This document shows positions 54,214 through 63,160 of a stretch of 64,000 nt of DNA, one piece after another (within the stretch, counting starts at the first letter, position 1; the number at the start of each line of letters is the position of its first letter). The stretch is from positions 744,001-808,000 of the forward strand of contig NZ_LLWK01000038.1 of NCBI RefSeq assembly GCF_001529295.1, read 5' to 3'. Both the position numbers and the translations under genes were made by a program. This stretch comes from Flavobacterium sp. TAB 87 (GTDB lineage: Bacteria; Bacteroidota; Bacteroidia; Flavobacteriales; Flavobacteriaceae). Under the pieces are notes generated by a model. That model did not search any database, was not told the DNA's origin, and saw nothing but the letters and a program-made list of their open reading frames with translations.

Positions 54214-54960
54214 CTAGATTACCTTCGCTTCGTTATGTAATAAACTGACTAATTCATCCAAATTATCTGGAGAAACTAGTTTCACAGCCGATTTTGCAGC
54301 AGGCTTTTCAAATTTAACTGCTTTGGTATTTGTCGAAGCATCAATTGGTTCAACAATAGTCAACGCTTTAGAGCGAGCAGTCATAATTCCTCTCATATTC
54401 GGAATACGTAAATCTTTTTCTTCAACTAATCCTTTTTGACCACCGATAATTAACGGGAGTGAAGTGCTTACTGTCTCTTTTCCGCCATCAATTTCACGAA
54501 CGGCCGTTACGTTTGTTCCTTCAACCGTTACACTTGTACACGAGTTTAAGAAGTTATAACTTAAAATTCCGGCAATCATTCCAGGAACCATTCCCCCATT
54601 ATAATCTAAAGATTCTTTTCCAGCAATTACTAAATCGTAATTTCCGTTTTTAATAACTTCTGCTAATTGTTTTGCAACAAAGAAACCATCAGTTGGTGTT
54701 GCGTTGACACGAATCGCTTCGTTTGCACCAATTGCCAATGCTTTTCTTAAGGTCGGCTCCGTATCTGGTCCGCCAACATTTACAACAGTAACCGTTGCTC
54801 CTTGTTTTTCTTGAAACCAAATTGCTCTTGTTAAACCAAACTCATCATTTGGGTTAATCACGTACTGTACTCCGTTGGTATCAAATTCAGAATCACCATT
54901 TGTAAAGTTAATTTTTGAAGTAGTATCAGGCACATGGCTGATGCAAACTAATATTTTCAT
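54214..54960 (-). CDS. etfB: Electron transfer flavoprotein beta subunit
   Basis: The 248 residues begin MKILVCISHVPDT and include NPNDEFGLTRAI, TVVNVGGPDTEPTLRKALA and VIAGKESLDYNGGMVPGMIA, the AMP-binding core of ETF-beta. It forms the heterodimer with EtfA. Its -7 box TAAATTTG is at 54995-55002. Confidence 0.98.
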   Translation of the reverse strand: MKILVCISHVPDTTSKINFTNGDSEFDTNGVQYVINPNDEFGLTRAIWFQEKQGATVTVVNVGGPDTEPTLRKALAIGANEAIRVNATPTDGFFVAKQLAEVIKNGNYDLVIAGKESLDYNGGMVPGMIAGILSYNFLNSCTSVTVEGTNVTAVREIDGGKETVSTSLPLIIGGQKGLVEEKDLRIPNMRGIMTARSKALTIVEPIDASTNTKAVKFEKPAAKSAVKLVSPDNLDELVSLLHNEAKVI

Positions 54961-54994
54961 AAGTATATTTTTTATAAATTTTGATATCGTTTTA

Positions 54995-55002
54995 CAAATT
55001 TA
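54995..55002 (-). promoter_or_regulatory. -7 box for etfBA
   Basis: Plus-strand CAAATTTA reads TAAATTTG on the minus strand, 34 bp before the etfB ATG. Confidence 0.45.
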
Positions 55003-55068
55003 AAGCTTTAATTTGAATATTTTACTATGCACGCATAATATTTTAGTAAAACTATTTCGATTTCGTTA

Positions 55069-57714
55069 TCAGAGTTTAATTTTAGCAGAGACCATGTAAT
55101 ATCCTGCTAATGTTTGCGATGTTTTCTCTTGATTGTAGTTGGCGAATCTCAAAATTTTGATTTCTTCGTTGTTCTTAATGTTGAAAATATTATTGCCGAA
55201 AGCACTTAATTCAATTTTTGATTTTGGAATTTTGTATCTGATTTTTGGACTAAAATTATAAATCGTATTTTGAGCAGTGGTCGATTTAAAATTTTCAACA
55301 CTAAAGGCACTAGTAAAGGACAGTTGTTGTGTTAGCTGTATGTTGGTGTTGAAATTTGGGCTTAGTACCGTAAGTAAGTTTTTAGAGAAATTGTCGGTAT
55401 AGATTTCTTTAGAATATTGTATGCCGGTTTCAAATTGTATATTTTTATTCTTTAACCTTGATACCAATGCGATAAATCCAGTAGCTGTTTCCGAATGTAG
55501 AGAATTTTTTAAATTCTCGTAGAAAATGTGTTTTACATTGGCCGAATATGAAATGCTGCCTTTTACTGAAAAGGGAAAATTTGTAAATTGTTTTTCTGAA
55601 AACACAAACGAATCAAAGTAGTTTTCGTACGGTGTAATTTTATAAAGGATTAAATTCGAGTTTTGAGACGCAAACGAATTAGTAGTGATTGGATTTTTAG
55701 AACGTAAGAAAGAGACTCTTGATAAAATATTAAATTTTCTTTTAAAATTATTATAATAATACTCAGCAGTAGCTTGGCTGCTTTTATTGATAGTATTATA
55801 TCTAACATCATCATTTCCGTATTGAGTTCTGTAATCAGTACTAATTTGATTTTGAATGGTGTTTTCTGATGCAACCAACTTGGTGTTTAATGCATAATTG
55901 AATTTGATGTAATGCTGTTTGCTAAAATTAGTTTTCAGTGTAAAACTGGGTGTAAATAATGATTTATTCGTCTCGTTGTAACGTGTCTGAAGTTTAAGTG
56001 AAGTATGCGCTAGTGAAGTAGTAAATTTTGTTTTTGAAGTTAGATTAAATTGAGAGACAAGACCTATCGTGTGGATGCGGTTTTATATATATTCACTATT
56101 GTTAAAAGAGCTAAAGTTGGTCTCGAAGCTGTCAAATTGATCTTTTTTTTGAGTCAGTTCTGTAAGTAAAGTAAATGGTAGTTTATGGATGTTAAAATCA
56201 TAAGAGGCATTTAAACTTATAGTCTTTTTTATCGATTGGGTATTTTGATTGATTTGATAAGTGCCTGACGGAAAATTTAAGTTTAAAAAAGGTTGATTCG
56301 CTGTGATTTGTAAGTCATTTAATTTGTTGCTTATATCTTGAGCTGCTCTAATTTTTATGTTTTTATTGTTTTTCAAGGATGTTGTGTATTCTAAACTATG
56401 GCTGAAGTTAAAATCAACAGCGTGGTTTTCTGATTCATTTGAACTGTTAGTATTCGAAAGAAATAGTAGGTTGTTTTTCTTAAAGCTTGACACTGAAGAA
56501 CTATAATTTACTATGGATTTTTCGTTGCTTTTATAAGTTGCATCAATCGCAGTTGTGTTAAAAAATGATTTCTCAGAGTCTTTTCTAGTTTCTCTATTTA
56601 AAAAACTGCTAGTGCTAGTATAGAATTCTTCTTTAATTAGTTGTTCTTCTATTTGTGTGCTAGTGTTGAAAAGAGAAAATGCATTGACTTGAACTTTTTG
56701 GGACGAAAAATATTTTAAATTTAAGCCAGTAAAGTAAGAGTCTCTGTTCTTGACATTATTTCCCAATGTTAAAAAACGAGGTAAATCTTCATTTCTCGAA
56801 AATGTAACTTCGCCAGCGTTGAGGTCATTTTTTTTATTAACGAAAGTTTGATAGTCATTTACAGTAATCGATAGTTCGCCAGTAGTATTAGAATCACTAA
56901 TAAGACTGATAAATATTTTTTTTCCAAAATTAAACAGTGTTGCATGTAAATTAAATTTGTTTTCACCAACACCAGCTAACAAATTTCCTGTTACTCTGTT
57001 TTTATACTGTTCTTTAATTGAAACATTAATGGCTGTTATTCCTGATTCTTCATTCTTTTTAATTTTTTTAAAATCAGTATAATTTTTAATAATCGCAATA
57101 TTTTTTACCATTTCAGCATTAATATTATCTGTCGCTTTTTTATGTTGGTCGGTAAAAAATTCTTGATCATCTATTAATAATCGGTCCACTGTTTTTCCGT
57201 GCACTTTTATTTTTCCTTGATTGTCAACATTTAGTCCCGGTAATTTATTTAAAATATCTTTAAGGTTTTCTTCGGTACCATTCATGAATTTTTCGATGCG
57301 ATAGTGTAAAGTATCTCCAACTTCAGTCATCCCAGAACTTTCTTTTTCAATAAAAATCTCTTTTAATTCTATAGAAGACTCTTCTAAAATAATGTTTTTT
57401 AAATCGAGTAACGAGCTGGTTATATTAATTTCTTTTATACTAGTTTTAAATCCTAAAGCGGTAATTCTAAGGTGATAATTTCCTTTCTTATTTATATTTA
57501 GGTTAAAAACACCTTCGTTGTTTGATTGTCCAAAAGCAATAGTTTGTTCGTCTTTATTTAATTTTATCTGTACGCTGGCATTACTAACTGTCTTGTTTGT
57601 TTGAGATACAATTTTTCCTGTCACCATATTTTGTGAATAAATACCACTTGAAAGGAACAAAAAAAAGCAGATGAACTGCTTTTCTATATTTTTTCTAGTT
57701 TTTAAAATCTTCAT
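55069..57714 (-). pseudogene. TonB-receptor-like outer-membrane barrel interrupted by one in-frame stop
   Basis: The minus strand encodes one continuous frame of about 880 codons broken only by TAA at 56083-56085, within NSEYI-stop-NRIHTIG. The first part (543 residues) has a signal peptide ending near IYSQ and a carboxypeptidase-like regulatory domain (VTGKIVSQTNKTVSNASVQI). A plug-like region with LPGLNVDNQGKIKVHG and early strands follow. The second part (55069-56082, same frame) supplies the last strands, ending AGYYMVSAKIKL. The stop lies in a TA-rich tract, so a recent point mutation or a base-calling error are both possible. The gene starts in the TAATG junction of the GLPGLI gene. Barrels of this family (OMP_b-brl_3-like) are common partners of GLPGLI proteins. 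Confidence 0.85.
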
Positions 57715-58400
57715 TACCGATTTTTTTGAGCAGAAAACTCTTTATAGCTTAAATCTGCTGCATTGTTTTTAGGTTCCTCTATGGATGTATTCTCTTTAGA
57801 TACTTTCAATTTTTCAAATGTTTCAATGACGCTGTCATCTAACTCTATTTGCATGATAAAACCAGGTAAACCTGAATAATGCGTCGGTCCTCCATCTATT
57901 GGAATATCTTCGCAATACCATGCAATAACTTTTTGGTTACTGTTAAAATAGGTGTTTGTAGTGGTTGCTTTTTTGCAGTTGTATCCGCTGATTATTTGGT
58001 TTTCAGATTCTAATTTCCAATTAAATTTTGGTAAAGGCTCTTTTATAGTAACGTCGTTGCTCTCTTTTGTATACAGTACTTTGTATATTTTACTTTCTTC
58101 GTTTTTAAAATAAGTGACAGAAGACGCTGTTTTGTAGGTTCTTGTTGTCTGAAAAGCATGGTCATCTTTGTGTATGGAGGCGGTATCTACAGTGGTTCTT
58201 TCATCAGAAATCAATTTTTGAATTGACTTCTTATTTGAATACAGATAACTATAGATTTTTGGCTTTTTAGCTCTTTCCGACAGTTCTGTATGGTCTCCAA
58301 CTCCTTTTAATGATTTAGAAATTAGAATGGCTTTAAGCGTTTGAGAGTAGCAAAAAGAAGTTAGTAGAAATGCAATTAATAATAGTAGATTTTTTTTCAT
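57714..58400 (-). CDS. GLPGLI-family secreted protein
   Basis: This 228-residue protein has a signal peptide (LLLLIAFLLTSFCYSQ). Near residue 180 is SGLPGFIMQIEL, the naming motif of the GLPGLI family with Leu replaced by Phe. The typical SGYNCKKATTTN and VIAWYCEDIPIDGGP regions, with the paired Cys, precede it. It overlaps the start of the barrel gene by one base, so the two are translated together. The family's function is not established; the outer-membrane partner implies a periplasmic or surface role in uptake or sensing. Confidence 0.92.
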   Translation of the reverse strand: MKKNLLLLIAFLLTSFCYSQTLKAILISKSLKGVGDHTELSERAKKPKIYSYLYSNKKSIQKLISDERTTVDTASIHKDDHAFQTTRTYKTASSVTYFKNEESKIYKVLYTKESNDVTIKEPLPKFNWKLESENQIISGYNCKKATTTNTYFNSNQKVIAWYCEDIPIDGGPTHYSGLPGFIMQIELDDSVIETFEKLKVSKENTSIEEPKNNAADLSYKEFSAQKNR

Positions 58401-58834
58401 TGGATTTTAAAATCGTTGATTAAGTATAAGTGCTGTCAAGTAGAATTCTAAGTGTTCAAGAATTAAAAATCGAACCTAGACAAAATTGTGTATTTCTGGA
58501 ATTTGCTGTCCCTATTTTATAAACTATTTTCACTTTGCTGATTGTATTAATTAGAGGAATGATAGTCCCTACGATTACTTGTAATTTTTAGGGGTTAAAT
58601 AAATAGAAATAAAATGAACTTTGCAAGAATTTACTGCAGAAGATTACTGTGGCTTTTGAAAGATAATTGGGTTAATTATTTGCTTTGTTGCCAGCTAAGA
58701 TGCATTTTTGTGAAATCTGTTGGAATTGCCACATCAAAGGCATCGAATATGTATATTTTAAACTAACATTATGCTTTTTAATGAGATAAAATAATTAATT
58801 TTGCAGTTCGAAAATTACATCAACAATAATAAAT
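58401..58834. other. 434-bp divergent intergenic region
   Basis: This region separates the GLPGLI gene from pdhB and should hold both promoters. The only clear element is the pdhB -7 box at 58796. A 50-codon frame at 58614-58766 follows an A-rich stretch but is not supported further. Confidence 0.55.
58796..58803 (+). promoter_or_regulatory. -7 box for pdhB
   Basis: TAATTTTG matches TAnnTTTG exactly and lies 31 bp before the pdhB ATG. The -33 element is not clear. Confidence 0.5.
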
Positions 58835-59812
58835 ATGAGAACAATACAATTTAGAGAGGCCATTTGCGAAGCGATGAGTGAAGAAATGCGTCGCGATGAA
58901 TCCATATATTTAATGGGAGAAGAAGTTGCTGAGTATAATGGAGCTTACAAAGCATCAAAAGGAATGCTTGATGAGTTTGGTGCAAAAAGAGTAATCGACA
59001 CACCAATCGCAGAGTTAGGTTTTACGGGTATTGCAGTAGGTTCTGCTATGAACGGTTGCCGTCCTATTGTAGAGTACATGACGTTCAACTTCTGTTTAGT
59101 AGGTATTGATCAAATTATTAATAATGCAGCAAAAATGCGTCAAATGACAGGTGGGCAATTTAATGTGCCAATCGTTTTTCGTGGACCAACTGCTTCGGCA
59201 GGACAATTGGGAGCAACGCATTCACAAGCTTTAGAAAACTGGTTTGCAAATACACCAGGTCTTAAAGTGATCGTTCCTTCTACTCCTTATGATGCAAAAG
59301 GATTATTAAAAGCAGCTATTCGCGATCACGATCCGGTTATTTTTATGGAATCGGAGCAAATGTATGGTGACAAAGGAGAAGTTCCTGACGGAGAATACGT
59401 ATTGCCTATTGGCGTGGCTGATATTAAAAGAGAAGGTACGGATGTAACAATTGTTTCTTTCGGAAAAATTATAAAAGAAGCTTATATTGCTGCTGATGAA
59501 TTGGCTAAAGAAGGGATCTCTTGTGAGATTATTGACTTAAGAACCGTTCGTCCAATGGATAAAGATGCGATTATCAAATCGGTTAAAAAGACAAATCGAT
59601 TGGTTATTCTAGAAGAAGCTTGGCCGTTTGCTAGTATTTCTTCTGAAATCACATACTTAGTTCAAGAGCAAGCATTCGACTTTTTAGATGCGCCAATACA
59701 ACGTATTACAACTGCAGATACACCAGCGCCTTATTCACCAGTTTTGTTAAAAGAATGGTTGCCAAATTCTGGTGACGTGATCAAAGCAGTGAAAAAAGTA
59801 TTGTACAAATAA
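58835..59812 (+). CDS. pdhB: Pyruvate dehydrogenase E1 component beta subunit
   Basis: The 325 residues are typical E1-beta: MGEEVAEYNGAYKASKGM with the thiamine-contacting Glu, DTPIAELGFTGIAVGSAMNG, THSQALENWFANTPG and the transketolase C-terminal LEEAWPFASI. It works with an E1-alpha subunit, which is not in this window, to decarboxylate pyruvate and load the acetyl group onto lipoyl-E2. E1-alpha and E2 must be encoded elsewhere. Confidence 0.97.
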   Translation: MRTIQFREAICEAMSEEMRRDESIYLMGEEVAEYNGAYKASKGMLDEFGAKRVIDTPIAELGFTGIAVGSAMNGCRPIVEYMTFNFCLVGIDQIINNAAKMRQMTGGQFNVPIVFRGPTASAGQLGATHSQALENWFANTPGLKVIVPSTPYDAKGLLKAAIRDHDPVIFMESEQMYGDKGEVPDGEYVLPIGVADIKREGTDVTIVSFGKIIKEAYIAADELAKEGISCEIIDLRTVRPMDKDAIIKSVKKTNRLVILEEAWPFASISSEITYLVQEQAFDFLDAPIQRITTADTPAPYSPVLLKEWLPNSGDVIKAVKKVLYK

Positions 59813-59831
59813 TAAAAACAGCATACTACTT

Positions 59832-59870
59832 AAGCTTCATCATTTAGTTATATTTGATGAAGCTTTTTTT
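59832..59870 (+). terminator. Terminator after pdhB
   Basis: The 11-bp inverted repeat AAGCTTCATCA / TGATGAAGCTT has a 12-nt loop and a run of T's. It ends only 7 bp before the next ATG, so the DUF5686 gene either depends on read-through or has a promoter inside this stretch. Confidence 0.85.
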
Positions 59871-59877
59871 GTAAATT

Positions 59878-62382
59878 ATGAAAAAATCAATTTTTATCTG
59901 CGTTAATTTTCTCGTTGCTTTTGCAAGTTGCGTTTTTGCACAAACTAAAGTGAGCGGAGTTGTTTTTGATGCGTCTAACTCGCTACCGATTCCGTATGCG
60001 AACGTTGTTTTTCAGGGTTCTAAAATTGGAACAGTCTCAAATGAAGACGGTCGTTTTTATTTAGAAACAGAGCAAGATTTTGATGCACTTATTGTTAGTT
60101 CGGTTGGATTTTCAGATAAAATACTGTCTTTAGATAAAGCGGTGAGCTACAACTTGAAAATTTTTCTAAAAGAACCGCAGGCGTTAAGCGAGGTAATGAT
60201 TTTTACCGGAAAAACGTCCAAAAAAGACAATCCTGCGCTCGAAATCCTAAGAAAGATTTGGGCTCATAAACGTAAAAATGGGTTGTACCTTTTCAATCAA
60301 TACCAAATGGAAAAGTACGAAAAAGTCGAATTTGACATGAACACTATTGATAGTGCATCCATGAAAAATAAGCTTTTTAAAGGAATGGAGTTTATCTTTA
60401 ATCACGTAGACACTTCTAGCGTTACGGGTAAGACTTATTTACCAATTTTTATAAATGAATCATTGTACGATGTTTACGGCGATAATACGCTTAAAAAAAC
60501 AAAAGAAAATTTAAAAGCAAGTAAAACGTCTGGTTTTGAAGGAAATCAGCAAATTTTAGCGTTTGTAAAAGACTTGTATTCTGATTATAATATATACGAC
60601 AACCATCTTAAGTTTTTCGATAAAAGTTTTACTAGTCCATTATCGACTACAGGAATTGATGTGTACAATTATATTTTACGCGACAGTACTTTTATAGGTA
60701 ACAAATGGTGCTACAATATTGTTTTTTATCCGAGAAGAAAAAATGAACTGACTTTTAAAGGTGATTTCTGGGTAAATGACACCACTTTTGCCATCAAAAA
60801 AATTAATATGGCCGTAACGAAAAGTGCTAATATTAACTGGGTAAAAGACATTTATATTGAACAAGAATTTGACGTAGAGAACGATTCAGTGTTTTTGCTA
60901 ACGCGAGATTATATGATGTCTGATTTTGCTTTGAATAAAAAAGAAGAATCAAAAGGAATGTATGGTAAACGTACCACGCTTTTTAGAGATCATCAATTTA
61001 ATGTAGAGAAACCATCTGAGTTTTATAAAGAAAAAGTAAACTATATCGACAACGAAGTTTACAATAAATCTGAAGAGTTTTGGACGGAGAATCGTTTTGA
61101 GAAATTAAACAAAGACGAGCAAGGTATTTATAAAATGTTGGATACGTTACAAACGGTCAAAAAGTTCAATCAATTGTATAGTCTCTTTACTATTTTAGGT
61201 AGTGGTTATGTAGCATTTCCTAATATTGATTTCGGACCTATTCTTTCGACAATTGGGTATAATGAAGTCGAAGGGTTTCGTTTGCGAGTTGGTGGTCGAA
61301 CGTATTTTGGACGGAATGACTTATGGCGTCTTCAAGCGTACACCGCGTACGGATTTACAGATAACAAATTTAAATACGGCGTTTCTGGAAAATGGATGGT
61401 TGACACCAAAAACCGAATTATTCTATCGGCAGGAAATCGTCGCGATGTAGAACAAATTGGAGCTAGTTTAACGTCAACGAGTGATGTTTTGGGTCGAAGT
61501 GTCGCATCTTCTTCTTTGTTTACAGTTGGCGGAAATGGTAAATTAACCAACATCAATTTGTCCAGTGTCGCCGCAGAAATAGAGCCAGCTAAGAACTTAA
61601 CTGTTGCCTTAGCATTTTCGTATAGAACTTTAGCATCGGCATCGAAAACGTTTAGTTTAGATTATTATACCGCATTGCCAAACACTTTAAATCCCGCAGG
61701 TGTAGTAGAAAGTAATGTGAAACAATCGGAGGCGAGCATAGAAATCGAATTCACTCCAAAGAGAAAAACGATTGGTTACGGTGTAGAACGAAGTGATGTT
61801 GATAGTCCATACAGTCGCTTTTTTGTAAATTACAGCCACGGTTTTAAAGGTGTTTTAGACAGTGATTTTATGTACGATAAAATTCAGTTATTCTATAAAC
61901 AACCGATAATTATTGGACCTTTAGGTCGATCTGATATCATTTTAGAAACTGGTAAGACGTTTGGAACTATTCCTTTGGGTTTACTGAGTATTATTCCAGG
62001 AAATCAAAGCTATTTTACCATTAAAAACACGTTTAATAATTTAAGTTATTATGAGTTTGTATCTGATGAATATGCCACTTTAAAATGGGAGCACAATTTT
62101 GGAGGCAGACTTTTTGGAAGAATCCCGATGATGCGTAAATTGAATTGGCGCGAAATTATTGGTGTTAAATCGGTTTACGGACACATATCAGAAAACAATA
62201 GAGCGATCAATGCTTCTGGTTTAGTGTACAAAGCACCAGAAGATGTATATTGGGAGTACAGCGCTGGAATAGGGAATATTTTTAAAGTATTCCGTCTGGA
62301 TTTTTCTTGGAGAGGAAATTATCGAGATATGCCAGATGCAAATAAATTTGCATTAATAGGCTCTTTCGGTTTTTATTTTTAA
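59878..62382 (+). CDS. DUF5686 outer-membrane protein with carboxypeptidase-like regulatory domain
   Basis: This 834-residue protein has a signal peptide (FLVAFASCVFAQ). A CarboxypepD_reg-like beta-sandwich covers about residues 22-105 (VSGVVFDASNSLPIPYANVV; GTVSNEDGRFYLET). The long DUF5686 region follows, ending in a predicted barrel whose last strand is KFALIGSFGFYF with a C-terminal Phe. Such proteins are frequent in Bacteroidetes and are thought to be outer-membrane proteins of unknown role. The start lies only 7 bp beyond a strong terminator. Confidence 0.93.
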   Translation: MKKSIFICVNFLVAFASCVFAQTKVSGVVFDASNSLPIPYANVVFQGSKIGTVSNEDGRFYLETEQDFDALIVSSVGFSDKILSLDKAVSYNLKIFLKEPQALSEVMIFTGKTSKKDNPALEILRKIWAHKRKNGLYLFNQYQMEKYEKVEFDMNTIDSASMKNKLFKGMEFIFNHVDTSSVTGKTYLPIFINESLYDVYGDNTLKKTKENLKASKTSGFEGNQQILAFVKDLYSDYNIYDNHLKFFDKSFTSPLSTTGIDVYNYILRDSTFIGNKWCYNIVFYPRRKNELTFKGDFWVNDTTFAIKKINMAVTKSANINWVKDIYIEQEFDVENDSVFLLTRDYMMSDFALNKKEESKGMYGKRTTLFRDHQFNVEKPSEFYKEKVNYIDNEVYNKSEEFWTENRFEKLNKDEQGIYKMLDTLQTVKKFNQLYSLFTILGSGYVAFPNIDFGPILSTIGYNEVEGFRLRVGGRTYFGRNDLWRLQAYTAYGFTDNKFKYGVSGKWMVDTKNRIILSAGNRRDVEQIGASLTSTSDVLGRSVASSSLFTVGGNGKLTNINLSSVAAEIEPAKNLTVALAFSYRTLASASKTFSLDYYTALPNTLNPAGVVESNVKQSEASIEIEFTPKRKTIGYGVERSDVDSPYSRFFVNYSHGFKGVLDSDFMYDKIQLFYKQPIIIGPLGRSDIILETGKTFGTIPLGLLSIIPGNQSYFTIKNTFNNLSYYEFVSDEYATLKWEHNFGGRLFGRIPMMRKLNWREIIGVKSVYGHISENNRAINASGLVYKAPEDVYWEYSAGIGNIFKVFRLDFSWRGNYRDMPDANKFALIGSFGFYF

Positions 62383-62461
62383 GAAAAAGGCTCAAAATCA
62401 AATATTGTTGCCACTCAAGCGATCTCATTGAGCATTAATACAGATATAACTGTAAAAAGCT

Positions 62462-62492
62462 TTTGAGAAAGAGGATTCTTTGCCTATTTTTG
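62462..62492 (+). promoter_or_regulatory. Complete Bacteroidetes-type promoter for ppa
   Basis: TTTG at 62462-62465, a 19-bp spacer and TATTTTTG at 62485-62492 form the best -33/-7 pair in the window. The ppa ATG lies 32 bp downstream. Confidence 0.7.
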
Positions 62493-62524
62493 CAACCGAA
62501 ATTAAAAGACTAATAAAAAATAAA

Positions 62525-63055
62525 ATGACCGCAGACAAAATAACTACTTTCGATGTTTTAATCGAAATACCAAGAGGAAGCAGAAATAAATACGAGTACG
62601 ATTTTGAAATCAAAAGAATGCGTTTTGATAGAATGTTGTTTTCGTCGATGATGTATCCTGCAGATTACGGATTTATTCCTGAAACTCTAGCATTGGATGG
62701 AGATCCATTAGATGTACTCGTTTTGGTAACCGAACCAACTTTTCCTGGTTGTGTTATGGAAGTGAAGCCAATCGGTGTTTTTCATATGGCAGATGATAAA
62801 GGACCAGATGAAAAAATTATTTGTGTACCGATGTCAGATCCAATCTGGAATTCATTAAATGACTTGTCTGATATGAATCCGCATTTGGTTAAAGAAATCG
62901 AGCATTTCTTCCAAGTGTATAAAGATCTTGAGAACAAAAAAGTTGATGTTGGTGGCTGGGGAGACGTAAAAGAGGCATACTCTATTATTGCAGAATGTAC
63001 CGAGCGTTTTAATGCAATTCCAAATAAACCAGAAGGATTATTTAGTATTAAATAA
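62525..63055 (+). CDS. ppa: Soluble inorganic pyrophosphatase (family I)
   Basis: The frame opens at 62480 within the promoter; ATG 62525 gives 176 residues. Catalytic features are IEIPRGSRNKYEYD, YPADYGFIPETLA and the metal-binding DGDPLDVLVL, followed by MADDKGPDEKIICVP. The enzyme hydrolyses pyrophosphate to drive biosynthetic reactions. It is followed by a terminator and then by the membrane pyrophosphatase gene, so both pyrophosphate users stand side by side. Confidence 0.98.
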   Translation: MTADKITTFDVLIEIPRGSRNKYEYDFEIKRMRFDRMLFSSMMYPADYGFIPETLALDGDPLDVLVLVTEPTFPGCVMEVKPIGVFHMADDKGPDEKIICVPMSDPIWNSLNDLSDMNPHLVKEIEHFFQVYKDLENKKVDVGGWGDVKEAYSIIAECTERFNAIPNKPEGLFSIK

Positions 63056-63075
63056 AGGCATATTAAAATTTTATA

Positions 63076-63111
63076 AAAAAAGCAACACTCCGTTAAGAGT
63101 GTTGCTTTTTT
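63076..63111 (+). terminator. Terminator after ppa
   Basis: The 15-bp inverted repeat AAAAAAGCAACACTC / GAGTGTTGCTTTTTT has loop CGTTAA, 20 bp after the ppa stop. Confidence 0.9.
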
Positions 63112-63160
63112 GTTTAAATTCGTTTAGTAACAGACTATTAACCAAAACCAAAAACCAATT

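Noticed and set aside
58614-58766. 50-codon frame in the gap before pdhB
   Set aside because: An A-rich stretch precedes its ATG, but the composition (many Cys, Leu and Arg) is unlike the neighbours, and no terminator or family supports it.
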